From: Ancylobacter pratisalsi
GTDB lineage: Bacteria > Pseudomonadota > Alphaproteobacteria > Rhizobiales > Xanthobacteraceae
DNA: 64,000 nt
Assembly: GCF_010669125.1 (NCBI RefSeq)
Contig: NZ_CP048630.1
Coordinates: 992,001 to 1,056,000, forward strand
Direction: 5' to 3'
This document shows, one piece after another, positions 55,545 to 63,990 of the stretch (the first letter of the stretch is position 1; the number at the start of each line of letters is the position of its first letter). The position numbers were made by a program, and so were the translations under genes. Under the pieces are notes generated by a model. It searched no databases and was not told where the DNA came from. It saw only the letters and a list, made by a program, of their open reading frames with translations.

Positions 55545-55784
55545 ATGCGGCAACGCCCTTTCGCCAGCTTCGGCCGGCGGCCCGGTCGCAGTGCAGGATT
55601 CGAGGCGCATCGCGGAGCATGCGCGGCGCGATTGATCGGCCGACGACCGCCACCGGTAGCATCAATCAGGCATCGACACCTACCTCAACAAGTAATGGCA
55701 CAGCGTAACCGCGCAAATCGTATCCGCGATCTCGATCGCGCGCGGTCGTCACACATCCCGCGGGTCAAGCACATGTTGCGATAA
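55545..55784 (+). CDS. Short frame downstream of ECF-like motif A, coding status uncertain
   Basis: 79 codons beginning MRQRPF after a good ribosome site. The protein is Arg-rich and has no signal or domain (RPFASFGRRPGRSAGF). The gene that begins at 63991 after the same kind of leader also starts MRQ, so this may be the decayed relative of a real family. The reading frame beyond the first codons may be shifted. Its stop overlaps the first base of the alpha/beta hydrolase start at 55784. Confidence 0.35.
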   Translation: MRQRPFASFGRRPGRSAGFEAHRGACAARLIGRRPPPVASIRHRHLPQQVMAQRNRANRIRDLDRARSSHIPRVKHMLR

Positions 55785-56605
55785 TGGTATCGCGCAAGAA
55801 AAGGAAAAGCCTCGTGAACACAAAGACAAGAAACATCCTTGCCGCCACCGCGGCCGCCGCTGCTGTCATCGGCATGGACCCGGCGCATGCGGCCGACCCC
55901 ATCCCGCAGAACCAGGCGGTCAAGAATGTCGTGCTTGTGCATGGCGCGTTCGCCGACGGGTCCGGCTGGCGCGGCGTCTATGACCAGCTCACCCAGCGCG
56001 GCTACCGCGTCACCATCGTCCAGAACCCGCTGACCTCGCTCGAAGACGATGTCGCCGCCACCACGCGCGCGCTGGAACGGCAGAGCGGCCCGACCATTCT
56101 CGTCGGTCACTCCTGGGGCGGCACGGTCATTACCGAGGCAGGGGACAATCCGAAGGTGGCAGGGCTCGTCTATGTCTCCGCGCTCTCGCCCGATGCGGGA
56201 GAAACAACCGGCCAGCAATATGAAGGCTTTGCTCCGGCCACGGAATTCGTGCTCGACAAAGCGGAGGACGGCTTCGCCTTTGTCGACCGCGAGAAGTTCA
56301 AGGCCGGCTTCGCCCATGACGTCAGCGATCAGGACGTCGCCTTCATGCGAGACTCGCAGGTGCCCATCAACCTCTCGGCGTTCGGCACGAAGCTGACGAG
56401 GGCGGCCTGGCGCTCCAAGCCGAGCTGGGCGGTGATCGCCACGGAGGGCCAGGCGTTCGACCAGGCGATGCTGCTGCACATGGCAAAGCGGATCGGTGCC
56501 GACATCACCACGGTCTCCGCCAGCCATGCGCTCTTCATAACCCAACCGAAGGTCGTCGCCGACACCATTGACAAGGCGGCACGGACAGTTTCCAAGCAGC
56601 CCTGA
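55784..56605 (+). CDS. Exported alpha/beta hydrolase
   Basis: 273 residues with a signal peptide (ILAATAAAAAVIGMDPAHA, then ADPIP). The fold is an alpha/beta hydrolase of the salicylate-esterase/AAA-lacking MhpC-like small type: VVLVHGAFADGSGWRGVYDQL, nucleophile elbow GHSWGGTVI, and a C-terminal His in SASHALFITQP. A GTG ten codons in (55814) is also possible and would shorten the n-region. It lies just downstream of ECF-like motif A and may be co-transcribed from it. Substrate unknown. Confidence 0.85.
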   Translation: MVSRKKRKSLVNTKTRNILAATAAAAAVIGMDPAHAADPIPQNQAVKNVVLVHGAFADGSGWRGVYDQLTQRGYRVTIVQNPLTSLEDDVAATTRALERQSGPTILVGHSWGGTVITEAGDNPKVAGLVYVSALSPDAGETTGQQYEGFAPATEFVLDKAEDGFAFVDREKFKAGFAHDVSDQDVAFMRDSQVPINLSAFGTKLTRAAWRSKPSWAVIATEGQAFDQAMLLHMAKRIGADITTVSASHALFITQPKVVADTIDKAARTVSKQP

Positions 56606-56830
56606 TCCCTCGATGTTTGTCCTGTCGAGGTGGGCGGTCTCGGAGCCGCCGCCCCGACGGGATGGGATCGCTGGCCCGGAACACGCCAGCGAAGGCGGCG
56701 CTTGATATCGTTTCAATCAAATCTAGCAACTCTCCCATTTTTTCGCTGCGCACCCTATATTGGGAGATCTGCGCCCCTTCCCGACGCCTTTGCCGGGGTG
56801 GTGCGCCGATCTCCGAGTGTGGCGAAGGCG

Positions 56831-58018
56831 ATGGGAAAGACAGACAAGGACATCCTAACCACGGCTGAAACCGCCAGGATACTCGGCGTGTCGGTCCGCA
56901 CCGCACAACTGCTCATCGAGGGCGGCTCCGTGCCGTCATGGAAGACACCGGGCGGGCACCGCCGGGTCTACCGCGCGGACGTCATGGGACTGATCGAACG
57001 GCCCGTACCGGGCGCGCCTGGCGCGCCGCTCTCGTCCGCCACCGTCATCATTGTCGCTCTGCCCGAACGGCTTAGCCACTATGATCGCCTGTTCGCCGGC
57101 ATTCCCGAATGTACGGTGGAAGCCTTCGACAATGTCCACCGGGCCCTGTTTGCCATCGGCTCCGTCCGGCCGCACGCCATCATCGTCGATCTTGAGCCGC
57201 CCGATGCCGAGCGGGAGAGGCTGCTGCACAGCCTCTCTGCCAACCCGTCGCTAGGCCACAGCCGGATTCTCGCGGTCGCGGCCGCAGGCAAGATCGCCAG
57301 CGGCGATCTGCCCGGCCGCGTCGTGCCTGTTGAGACCGCCGAACAGGCGGCCGCCGCGATACGTGTGTCCCTGATCGATGCGGGCACGCCAACCCCGCCG
57401 CCCGCCGAGACGATGTTTCCAATCGCGCTCAATGAGAGCCAGAGGCTGGTGGCGCTGGAGCGCTCGGGACTGTTGGACACGCTTCCCGAGGAAGCGTTCG
57501 ACCGTCTGACGTGGCTGGCCGCCCGCACTCTCGACGCGCCGATCGCGCTGCTGACCCTGCTCACACCCACGCGGCAATGGTTCAAGTCGCGCATCGGCCT
57601 CGACACGCCAGAAACCCCGCGAAGCTGGGCCTTCTGCAATCATACGATCCTGCAGAAGGGCGTGTTCTCGGTGGAGGATCTTCCCAGCGATCCGCGGTTT
57701 GCGAATAATCCGGCCGTCGCGGGGGATAAGGGTTTCCGCTTCTACGCCGGCGCCCCCGTCCACGACAATGAAGGCTTCGCCGTGGGGTCGCTGTGCATCA
57801 TCGACCGGAGGCCGCGCAAGCTGGACGATGGCGAGAGGCGGGCCCTCATGGCGCTTGCGGCGCTGGCATCCGACGAAGTGCGGCTGCGCTCCATGGAACG
57901 CCAGTTGCGGGACGCGCTTCGCAAGGCAGAGCGGCAGGCGCCAGGGCGGGGCCACACATTGCCGGTCGAGTTCGCCGGGCCTGCGAGGAAAACGCACGAT
58001 GCCTTTCCGACCCGCTGA
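56831..58018 (+). CDS. Excisionase-type HTH fused to a receiver-like and a GAF domain
   Basis: 395 residues. The first 60 are a MerR/excisionase-type HTH (TTAETARILGVSVRTAQLLIEGG, then WKTPGGHRRVYRADVM). Residues about 75-190 have a receiver-like alternation (ATVIIVALPERLSHYDRLF, HAIIVDLEPPDAERERLL) without a clear acidic pocket. From about 205 a GAF domain follows (ERSGLLDTLPEEAFDRLTW, FKSRIGLDTPETPRSWAFC, FYAGAPVHDNEGFAVGSLC). I start at the ATG at 56831; an upstream in-frame ATG adds 67 residues with no domain. Likely a one-component sensor and regulator. Confidence 0.82.
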   Translation: MGKTDKDILTTAETARILGVSVRTAQLLIEGGSVPSWKTPGGHRRVYRADVMGLIERPVPGAPGAPLSSATVIIVALPERLSHYDRLFAGIPECTVEAFDNVHRALFAIGSVRPHAIIVDLEPPDAERERLLHSLSANPSLGHSRILAVAAAGKIASGDLPGRVVPVETAEQAAAAIRVSLIDAGTPTPPPAETMFPIALNESQRLVALERSGLLDTLPEEAFDRLTWLAARTLDAPIALLTLLTPTRQWFKSRIGLDTPETPRSWAFCNHTILQKGVFSVEDLPSDPRFANNPAVAGDKGFRFYAGAPVHDNEGFAVGSLCIIDRRPRKLDDGERRALMALAALASDEVRLRSMERQLRDALRKAERQAPGRGHTLPVEFAGPARKTHDAFPTR

Positions 58019-58081
58019 CCCGGTTTCGGTCCGCCCGACCTCTTGCATGCCTGTAACGGTACGGCGATCGGAAGCGCTCGG

Positions 58082-58675
58082 CTAACGGGCCGCGTCAGCC
58101 TTGCGCGCCCAATGTTGCATTGCGTGGCTCGTGCCGGCGACCGTTGCCGCCCCCAAGGCCCAACCCGCAATCGCGTCACTCAACCAATGGGCGCCGACCA
58201 GAACCCGCGTCAGAGCCACGGCGACACTGAGCAGAACGAGCGCGCTCTTGAGCCGCGGCAGCGAAATCGCAAGACTGAAGGCGATCGCCGCCGCGCAGGA
58301 CGCCTGCGCCGAGGGCAGCGACGCGAAGCTATCATCGAAGGCCAGAGGGGCGAAGCTCCAGGGATCGACACTCGCCTCAGGCCGGGCCCGTCCGATCAGA
58401 TGCTTGAGCACCCCGGCTGCAACCAGCGATGCCAGCGCCGAGACGAGCACCAGTACGGCGCCGCTCCCAAGGGGTATGTGTCGTATCACCTTCTCCCTTA
58501 TCGCCCTGGCGAATATCAAAACGCCGGCGACGATAGCCAGCGTCAGTAAACAGACTGCGACGCTATCGGTCAGCCATGCCGGCAAAGTCCGGACCAAAAC
58601 CATCACAGGTCGGTCGAACCAAAGCATCGCAGGAATAACGAAGCCGAGGAGGATCAAGAGTTTTCGCCCTGGCAT
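58082..58675 (-). CDS. PAP2-family phosphatase-like membrane protein
   Basis: 197 residues with about five hydrophobic segments. Motif 1 is KHLIGRARPEAS (KxxxxxxRP) and motif 3 is LTRVLVGAHWLSDAIAG (RxxxxxHxxxD). Motif 2, usually SxPSGH, reads SLPSAQAS, so the histidine that acts as acid/base is Gln. The family dephosphorylates lipid phosphates at the membrane. With that change activity is doubtful or altered. Start ATG at 58675. Confidence 0.82.
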   Translation of the reverse strand: MPGRKLLILLGFVIPAMLWFDRPVMVLVRTLPAWLTDSVAVCLLTLAIVAGVLIFARAIREKVIRHIPLGSGAVLVLVSALASLVAAGVLKHLIGRARPEASVDPWSFAPLAFDDSFASLPSAQASCAAAIAFSLAISLPRLKSALVLLSVAVALTRVLVGAHWLSDAIAGWALGAATVAGTSHAMQHWARKADAAR

Positions 58676-58730
58676 GGCTCAAGCCGTCCTAGCTAGCTTC
58701 GAGGGGCGGGCGGTCGATTGCGGCGAGCCA

Positions 58731-59159
58731 TCACGCGCGGCCTTTGGACAGATTTCCTCCATTCCGCGATGACAGAACCGCGATGCCGAGCAGACCTCCG
58801 ATGAGGCCGACATGCTCGATTGCGGTATGGAAGGCAATTGTCTGAAAGGGCTCGTCCGTCATCGTCCAAAAATGGTGGACCAGAGGCACGGTCAGCCCGG
58901 TGAAAATGGCCAGCATACCGGCACCGAACCAGACGTAGTGACCGCTGATGATGAACAGCGATCCGGCCAGCTGCACGGCGATCGTCGCGAGATTGAACCC
59001 GATGGCGGGCTCCAGCCCGGCGCGCGCCATCTCGGCCACGCCCATGTCGAAGCCGATGGACTTGGATATGGCGCTCAACCAGAAGGGCGCCGTCAGCAAA
59101 AGCCGCGCGAGCAGACTCGTTACAGGTCGATCAAGAAGGCGCATGACCGTCTCGTGCAT
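58731..59159 (-). CDS. DoxX-family membrane protein
   Basis: 142 residues with four hydrophobic helices, the DoxX pattern: LLARLLLTAPFWLSAISKSIGF, ALSLFIISGHYVWFG-like (AGSLFIISGHYVWFGAG), AIEHVGLIGGLLGIAVL. Such proteins often appear with redox enzymes and stress genes. The ATG at 59159 is preferred; an upstream ATG at 59222 would add an AT-rich, Lys/Asn-rich leader. Upstream DNA is strongly AT-rich, a possible promoter. Confidence 0.87.
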   Translation of the reverse strand: MHETVMRLLDRPVTSLLARLLLTAPFWLSAISKSIGFDMGVAEMARAGLEPAIGFNLATIAVQLAGSLFIISGHYVWFGAGMLAIFTGLTVPLVHHFWTMTDEPFQTIAFHTAIEHVGLIGGLLGIAVLSSRNGGNLSKGRA

Positions 59160-59278
59160 TTTGTTCTTCCTTTTGGTAGAGATATTCGATTTAGTTCGAT
59201 TTTTAATTATAAAAATCTTCATATTAGTGTTTTTCGGAAGTATATATTCTGTTAAATTTATTATAGATTGTGTTTTTA
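59160..59278. other. Very AT-rich intergenic spacer between P450 and DoxX genes
   Basis: About 120 bp with long runs of A and T (for example TTTTTAATTATAAAAAT) in otherwise GC-rich DNA. It may hold the DoxX promoter on the minus strand, or be bound by a silencing protein. No clear -35/-10 can be chosen. Confidence 0.4.
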
Positions 59279-60520
59279 CTATTTATTTAATTGAACTAAA
59301 AGTTCAGTATAGCTGTTAATGAAGGTAGAGGCTGTTTTAACAGGTGAACGACATATCTCTATACTCGTAAAGTTCTTCAGAATTTCCTCCCAGAGAATCC
59401 TCATCTGCAGATCCGCCACGCGCGCGCCGACGCAGCGGTGTATGCCTGTGCCAAAGGAGAGGTGTCGGCGCGCGTTCAGACGGCTGATGTCGAACCTCTC
59501 GGCGCGCTCGAAAACACCCTCATCCCGATTGCCGGAGAGATACCAGAGGATGACCTTGGCGCCCTTCCTGATGGTCCTGTCGCCGAGGGTCACGTCACGC
59601 ATGGCGGTCCGGCGCATATGCGCGATCGGCGTCTGCCAGCGTAGTATCTCGGATGTCAGGCCGGAGATAAGCTCGGGGTGCTTTCGCAGCTTCGTCAATT
59701 CCTCGGGGAACCGGTTAAAAGCGACGATGCTGCCGCTGATCGCGCTTCGGCTGGTATCATTCCCGCCGACGATCAACAGCAGGATATTGCCGTGCAACTC
59801 AGCGCGCGACATGCCCCGCGTCTTCTCCCCGGACGCCAGCATGGAGATCAGGTCATCTCCTGACGGGTCCTTCAACCGCTCGTCCCACATCGTGTCAAAC
59901 GCCGCAAAGCACTCCTGCATCACGTGCAATTTGTCCGCGATGGTCGGGAAGGCAGGACTGCCGGGAAGGGCGACCATCGCCTCCGACCACCGGATCAGAT
60001 CGCGGCACCGCTCTTGGGGAAAGCCGAGCAGCACGGCGAGCGTCCGTGCCGTGAGTTCGATCGACACCCGGTCAACCCAGTCGAAAGCCTCGCCGATCGG
60101 CAGCTGATTCAGAATCTCTTCCGACCACAGCCGAAGCTGCTGCGCGAGAAAGCGCAGGCGATCGGGGGAAAACGCCGGGGCCACGACTTTCCGTTGTTCG
60201 CCATGGCGCGGCGGATCCATCGAAATGAACGATGGAAAAAACTGCGGGTCCGCAGGGCTGGACGTGATCGTTATGCCGCCATTGAGATGCTCGGAGGAAA
60301 ATGTCTCCGGGTCGAGCTCGATGGCTTCGATATCGCGATGTCGGGTAATCGACCAGTAGGCTCCATAAAAGCCGTCGGCACAGTAATGCACGGGAGCCTC
60401 CCGGCGGAGACGCTCGAAATAGCGCGGCGCAAAACCCAATTTGAACAATTCGGGCTGTGCCACATCGATCTTGTCGATTGGCAGATTGTTGAGGTCAGTC
60501 TCGAATGTCGTGGCGTTCAT
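59279..60520 (-). CDS. Cytochrome P450
   Basis: 413-residue soluble bacterial P450 monooxygenase. The I-helix motif is LLIVGGNDTSRSA (oxygen-binding threonine), the E-x-x-R is EILR, and the heme loop is SFGTGIHRCVGARVADLQM with the Cys ligand. The ATG at 60520 fits family N-termini; the frame runs open to 60616. No ferredoxin or ferredoxin reductase gene is next to it, so its redox partners are elsewhere. The substrate cannot be read, though CYP153- or terpene-type acids are examples from similar contexts. Confidence 0.92.
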   Translation of the reverse strand: MNATTFETDLNNLPIDKIDVAQPELFKLGFAPRYFERLRREAPVHYCADGFYGAYWSITRHRDIEAIELDPETFSSEHLNGGITITSSPADPQFFPSFISMDPPRHGEQRKVVAPAFSPDRLRFLAQQLRLWSEEILNQLPIGEAFDWVDRVSIELTARTLAVLLGFPQERCRDLIRWSEAMVALPGSPAFPTIADKLHVMQECFAAFDTMWDERLKDPSGDDLISMLASGEKTRGMSRAELHGNILLLIVGGNDTSRSAISGSIVAFNRFPEELTKLRKHPELISGLTSEILRWQTPIAHMRRTAMRDVTLGDRTIRKGAKVILWYLSGNRDEGVFERAERFDISRLNARRHLSFGTGIHRCVGARVADLQMRILWEEILKNFTSIEICRSPVKTASTFINSYTELLVQLNK

Positions 60521-60581
60521 TGTCTCATTCTCATCTCGCCCAGGGCGCCGGAGCACTTCCGGGAAAATTGCGGAACCCGTG

Positions 60582-61382
60582 TCAGAACAGCGGGTCCACA
60601 TCGGCATCGAGGACATAGCCGATGCCTCGGTACGTCTTGATCATTTGCGGCGGCGAAAGCGGTGACTGCAGCTTCCGCCTCAATCGGAGAATCTGGCCGT
60701 CAATGCTTCGGTCGAATATGTCGTCGTGCGGCCGGCTGGCGCGCATGAGCTGCAGCCTGGAGAGGGGGCGGCGCGGCGACTCCAGAAACACGTTGAGCAG
60801 AGCGAATTCGTTTCGGGAGAGTTTGACGATCTGCCCGGAGGGATCCTTCAGGGTCCGTATGCGGCGCCGCAGTTCCCAGCCCATGAAGCGCCACCCGGCG
60901 CGCGGGTACTCCAGAGGAGGCGCGTGCGCCATGCCATGCCGCCGAAGGATGGCGCGTCCGCGCGCAAGAAGTTCGCGCGGGTCCAGCGGGTCTCTCAGAT
61001 AATCATCGGCGCCGAGTTCTAGCCCGGTGACATAGTCAACGTCGTCGCAGCCGGCGCGCGTGATCATGATGACGGGAATATCGGTTTCCATGCGGACGCG
61101 GCGCAGAACCCCAAGGCCGTCGAGAGGCTCAAGCTGCACGTCCAGCACGAGGAGATTCAAACCGTCGACCTTCAACCGGGAGGTCGCGGGCATGGCGTGT
61201 AAGCCGACGGCACAGCAACCGTGGTCACGAAGATATGTGGTGAGGCGCTCGCGCAGATCGCAATCACTGGTAACGACGAGCACGTTCAACGCAGGAGCAG
61301 CCACACTGGACGGCGCTGTCGCCGTCCAGTCGGTGGAAGTCGGGTGAAGCATGGGCGATCCCACAATGGACGCCAGGACCAT
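60582..61382 (-). CDS. OmpR-type response regulator with atypical receiver
   Basis: 266 residues. The receiver has a phosphoacceptor Asp (LLVLDVQLEPLDG) and Thr (PVIMITRAG), but the conserved Lys that normally follows DDYL is replaced: the segment is DDYLRDPLDPRELL where DDYLTKPF is usual. The winged helix is typical (KLSRNEFALLNVFLESP, RSIDGQILRLRRKLQ, YRGIGYVLD). A leader of about 30 residues precedes the receiver. No kinase gene is adjacent. It lies 61 bp upstream of the P450 gene on the same strand and may regulate P450 and GMC genes. Confidence 0.88.
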   Translation of the reverse strand: MVLASIVGSPMLHPTSTDWTATAPSSVAAPALNVLVVTSDCDLRERLTTYLRDHGCCAVGLHAMPATSRLKVDGLNLLVLDVQLEPLDGLGVLRRVRMETDIPVIMITRAGCDDVDYVTGLELGADDYLRDPLDPRELLARGRAILRRHGMAHAPPLEYPRAGWRFMGWELRRRIRTLKDPSGQIVKLSRNEFALLNVFLESPRRPLSRLQLMRASRPHDDIFDRSIDGQILRLRRKLQSPLSPPQMIKTYRGIGYVLDADVDPLF

Positions 61383-61412
61383 CGTCTCTTGGACGGCCCC
61401 GGCGCGAAGCCG

Positions 61413-63035
61413 TCAGAAGTTGTAGGTTTGGCGGATCATCCCGGCGGCACGCTCGCCGATCACGGCACAGGGCGCTTGCGTGTTTCCGGTGGTGACGCGC
61501 GGCATGATGGAGGCGTCGGCGATACGCAGGCCCTCGACCCCGTAGACGTTGAGAGAGGCGTCCACGACCGACATCGCGTCGCGGCCCATCTTCGCCGTGC
61601 AGCTCTGATGCCAGTAGGTGACCGCGGAATCGCGCACGAACTGCTTCATCGCCTCGCCCTTGAGCGGACCCGGGAGCGATTCGCCGGTCACCAGAGGCTG
61701 GAATGCCCTAGCGTTTCCGAGCTCGCGGCAGAGCTCGATGCACGCCAGTGCCGAATCCATGTCGGCCGGGTCCGACATCATGTTCGCGTCGATCTCGATC
61801 GCGGACAGGGGATCGACCCCGGTGAGGCGAAGCCGGCCACGACTTGACGGTCGCGCCAGCCCGGCGAACATCGTCCAGCCCTGCGCGGGCACACCCCGTG
61901 CCGCCGTCCGCTCGCTCGGCACCGGGAATTCGGCCTGGCAGAACAGCACGTCGGGCGAGTCGAGCTCGGGACGTGTTTTCCAGTATAGTTTCGCCTCGCT
62001 CCCATTATTGCGGGGCGTGATGGTGTCGCGGTACTCCCAGATGCAGCAGAAGGCCGTGTGATCCTGCAGGTTCGCGCCGACACCGGGCAAATGCTGGCGG
62101 ACGGGGATGCCATGTCGCCCGAGTTCCGACGCATCGCCGATCCCCGAATACATCAGCACCTTCGGCGTATGGATCGCGCCGAGCGACAGGATCACTTCCG
62201 CACTCGCGCAGATCCGCGAGATCTGGCCGTCGCGAACCACCTCGATCCCGACGGCGCGCCGGCCTTCGAAGAGCACCCGGCGCACCGTCGCGCCGGTCAT
62301 CACCGTCAGGTTGGGCCGGTCCATCCAGGGATGAACATAGGCGCGGAAGAGTGAGTGGCGGCGTCCCTCCCGCACCAGAATGTCGGAGATTGCGGCGCCC
62401 CCAGGGCCCTCCATCATCGCGCCATTGGGATGGTCGAAGCGCGGAATGCCAATTTCGGTCGCGGCATCGAGCATGGCGAGCGCGACCGGGTTGGGATCAC
62501 GCGCCGGTTGGACCCACACCGGGCCCGCTGTGCCACGGTAGTGCGGATCAGGGGTGCCCTGCCAGTTCTCGATCCGACGATAAATATCGAGCACCGACGG
62601 GTAGCCCCAGGCGGGATCGCCGCTTTCTTCCGCGAAGAAGTCCCAGTCGCTGCGATGACCACGCGCCCAGACCATCACATTGATGCTGGACCCGCCACCC
62701 AGACCCTTGCCCATCGACATGGACAGGCTGCGGCCGTCGAGATGCGGATTGGCAGTCGCCTGAAAGCCCCAGTCGCGCTCGCTGCCGAGATTGAGCGGCC
62801 ATTGCGAGGGATCGAGCACCGTCTCCGCTTCGTCATTTCCCCCTGCCTCGACGAGGAGCACGTCGACATCGGGGTTCTCGGCCAGGCGCCGCGCCACGAC
62901 CGATCCGGAAGAGCCGGCGCCGCAGACGATGAAATTATAGTGCGCCGGAGGTCGCTCCCTCAACCTGTCCTGGTTTTCGGCGGCCCGTCGGGCAAAGCCC
63001 AGCGCGTCGTCTTTGTCCATATCGCTCATGTGCAA
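61413..63035 (-). CDS. GMC-family FAD oxidoreductase (choline/alcohol dehydrogenase-like)
   Basis: 540 residues, full length. The dinucleotide fold (FIVCGAGSSGSVVARRLAEN) near residue 35, signature GKGLGGGSSINVMVWARGH, and the catalytic His in YWHQSCTAKMG are seen, with the FAD end NTQAPCAVIGERAAGMI. GMC enzymes oxidise primary alcohols to aldehydes. Beside a P450 it could oxidise a hydroxylated product further. The start ATG at 63035 is followed by a second at 63029; AT-rich DNA lies upstream. Confidence 0.94.
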   Translation of the reverse strand: MHMSDMDKDDALGFARRAAENQDRLRERPPAHYNFIVCGAGSSGSVVARRLAENPDVDVLLVEAGGNDEAETVLDPSQWPLNLGSERDWGFQATANPHLDGRSLSMSMGKGLGGGSSINVMVWARGHRSDWDFFAEESGDPAWGYPSVLDIYRRIENWQGTPDPHYRGTAGPVWVQPARDPNPVALAMLDAATEIGIPRFDHPNGAMMEGPGGAAISDILVREGRRHSLFRAYVHPWMDRPNLTVMTGATVRRVLFEGRRAVGIEVVRDGQISRICASAEVILSLGAIHTPKVLMYSGIGDASELGRHGIPVRQHLPGVGANLQDHTAFCCIWEYRDTITPRNNGSEAKLYWKTRPELDSPDVLFCQAEFPVPSERTAARGVPAQGWTMFAGLARPSSRGRLRLTGVDPLSAIEIDANMMSDPADMDSALACIELCRELGNARAFQPLVTGESLPGPLKGEAMKQFVRDSAVTYWHQSCTAKMGRDAMSVVDASLNVYGVEGLRIADASIMPRVTTGNTQAPCAVIGERAAGMIRQTYNF

Positions 63036-63183
63036 ACTCCATTGAACGTCGCTTGATTATCAAATTTATCAAATTTATCAAATATAGTCTTTGTGATATA
63101 TCGTCACCTTTCGCCGCGATGAGAACGGGGGAGGCAATCTCTGGCTCATTGAGCGGACTGGAATGTTGAGTGCACACAAGGAT

Positions 63184-63211
63184 ATGCCCCGCGCGTCGCC
63201 GCGTGGGGCAT
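63184..63211. terminator. GC-rich hairpin between GMC and NTF2-like genes
   Basis: ATGCCCC and GGGGCAT arms with inner CGCG pairing form a strong stem about 140 bp downstream of the NTF2-like gene. It is followed on the plus strand by GTGTTTTCG but by no T run on the minus strand, so its role as terminator is uncertain. Confidence 0.3.
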
Positions 63212-63351
63212 GTGTTTTCGCGCGGATCACGCCTGCATCGGCGTCGAATTATCGGCGTCTCGGGCAGTCTCGCGCCGGGGCTGCTGACCCGTCAGCCGGT
63301 GGTGAGCCGCGGTCCTTCGTCCGCCCATGCTCCAATGCGGGATCAACCCGC

Positions 63352-63777
63352 TCAGTACGTCGCCGCCGGATTGACCTGCCAGATTTCGTCGACCAGCTTG
63401 TCATCGCGATAGAGCAACACGTAGCGCACCTTGACCGTGTTCTTGCCGGCGAAGGTGATGTCGGCCGTCACTGTGCCGCCCTTGGGATTGGCCGCCTCCA
63501 CCGCTGCGGCGATGGTTGCCTTCTGGGCGCCCTGGGCGGCAAAGAACTTCGACCAGACCTCCTTGATCTTGGCCTGTTCGCTGTAGGTGCCGTCGAGCGG
63601 GCCACCGACCCAGTGCAGGGCCGCGGCAGGGCCGTAAGCAGCAGACACGACGGCCATGTCACCGCTGGCGATCGCGGCGATGCGCGATCTGGCGAGGTCT
63701 TCGGCAGTTCCCGCCAGTGCGGCCGAACCGGAAGCGGCGGCAGAGATCAGGATGGCGGCAAGAGTTGAAAGGCGCAT
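63352..63777 (-). CDS. Secreted NTF2-like (SgcJ/EcaC-type) protein
   Basis: 141 residues with a signal peptide (LAAILISAAASGSAALA, then GTAED). The mature part has the NTF2-like pattern (LARSRIAAIASGDMAVVSAAYG, LHWVGGPLDGTYSEQAKIK, VKVRYVLLYRDDKLVDEIWQV). Function unknown; related proteins bind small ligands. On the minus strand GGAATAA, 15 bases, GTCT lies 32 bp upstream of the start, identical in spacing to two other sites, so it is probably under an ECF sigma factor. Confidence 0.85.
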   Translation of the reverse strand: MRLSTLAAILISAAASGSAALAGTAEDLARSRIAAIASGDMAVVSAAYGPAAALHWVGGPLDGTYSEQAKIKEVWSKFFAAQGAQKATIAAAVEAANPKGGTVTADITFAGKNTVKVRYVLLYRDDKLVDEIWQVNPAATY

Positions 63778-63809
63778 GTGCTCGTATCTCCAATGGGGCC
63801 TGCACCGAG

Positions 63810-63835
63810 AGACTCCTGCCGCACCGATTTATTCC
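63810..63835 (-). promoter_or_regulatory. ECF-like promoter motif, copy C
   Basis: Minus-strand GGAATAA (63835-63829), 15 bases, GTCT (63813-63810), upstream of the secreted NTF2-like gene. It lies back to back with copy B in the same intergenic region. Confidence 0.6.
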
Positions 63836-63925
63836 GCCTGCCGGTGTTTACGTTCCAAATTTCTGTCGCACGGCATCGGCGGCGGACGGCCCACGCGAAA
63901 GGCCGGAGAAAATTTGCGCCCGGGC

Positions 63926-63951
63926 GGAATAATCGCGCCGGCTGCGAGTCC
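63926..63951 (+). promoter_or_regulatory. ECF-like promoter motif, copy B
   Basis: GGAATAA, 15 bases, GTCC, 39 bp before the ATG at 63991. Matches copies A and C. Confidence 0.6.
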
Positions 63952-63954
63952 CAC

Positions 63955-63982
63955 CTCCTGAAGGCGTCATCGCCCGAAGGAG
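63955..63982 (+). promoter_or_regulatory. Hairpin masking the ribosome site of the last gene
   Basis: CTCCT pairs with AGGAG and GGCG with CGCC around TCAT, with small internal loops. AGGAG is the ribosome site for the ATG at 63991. Confidence 0.5.
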
Positions 63983-63990
63983 AAAAACCC

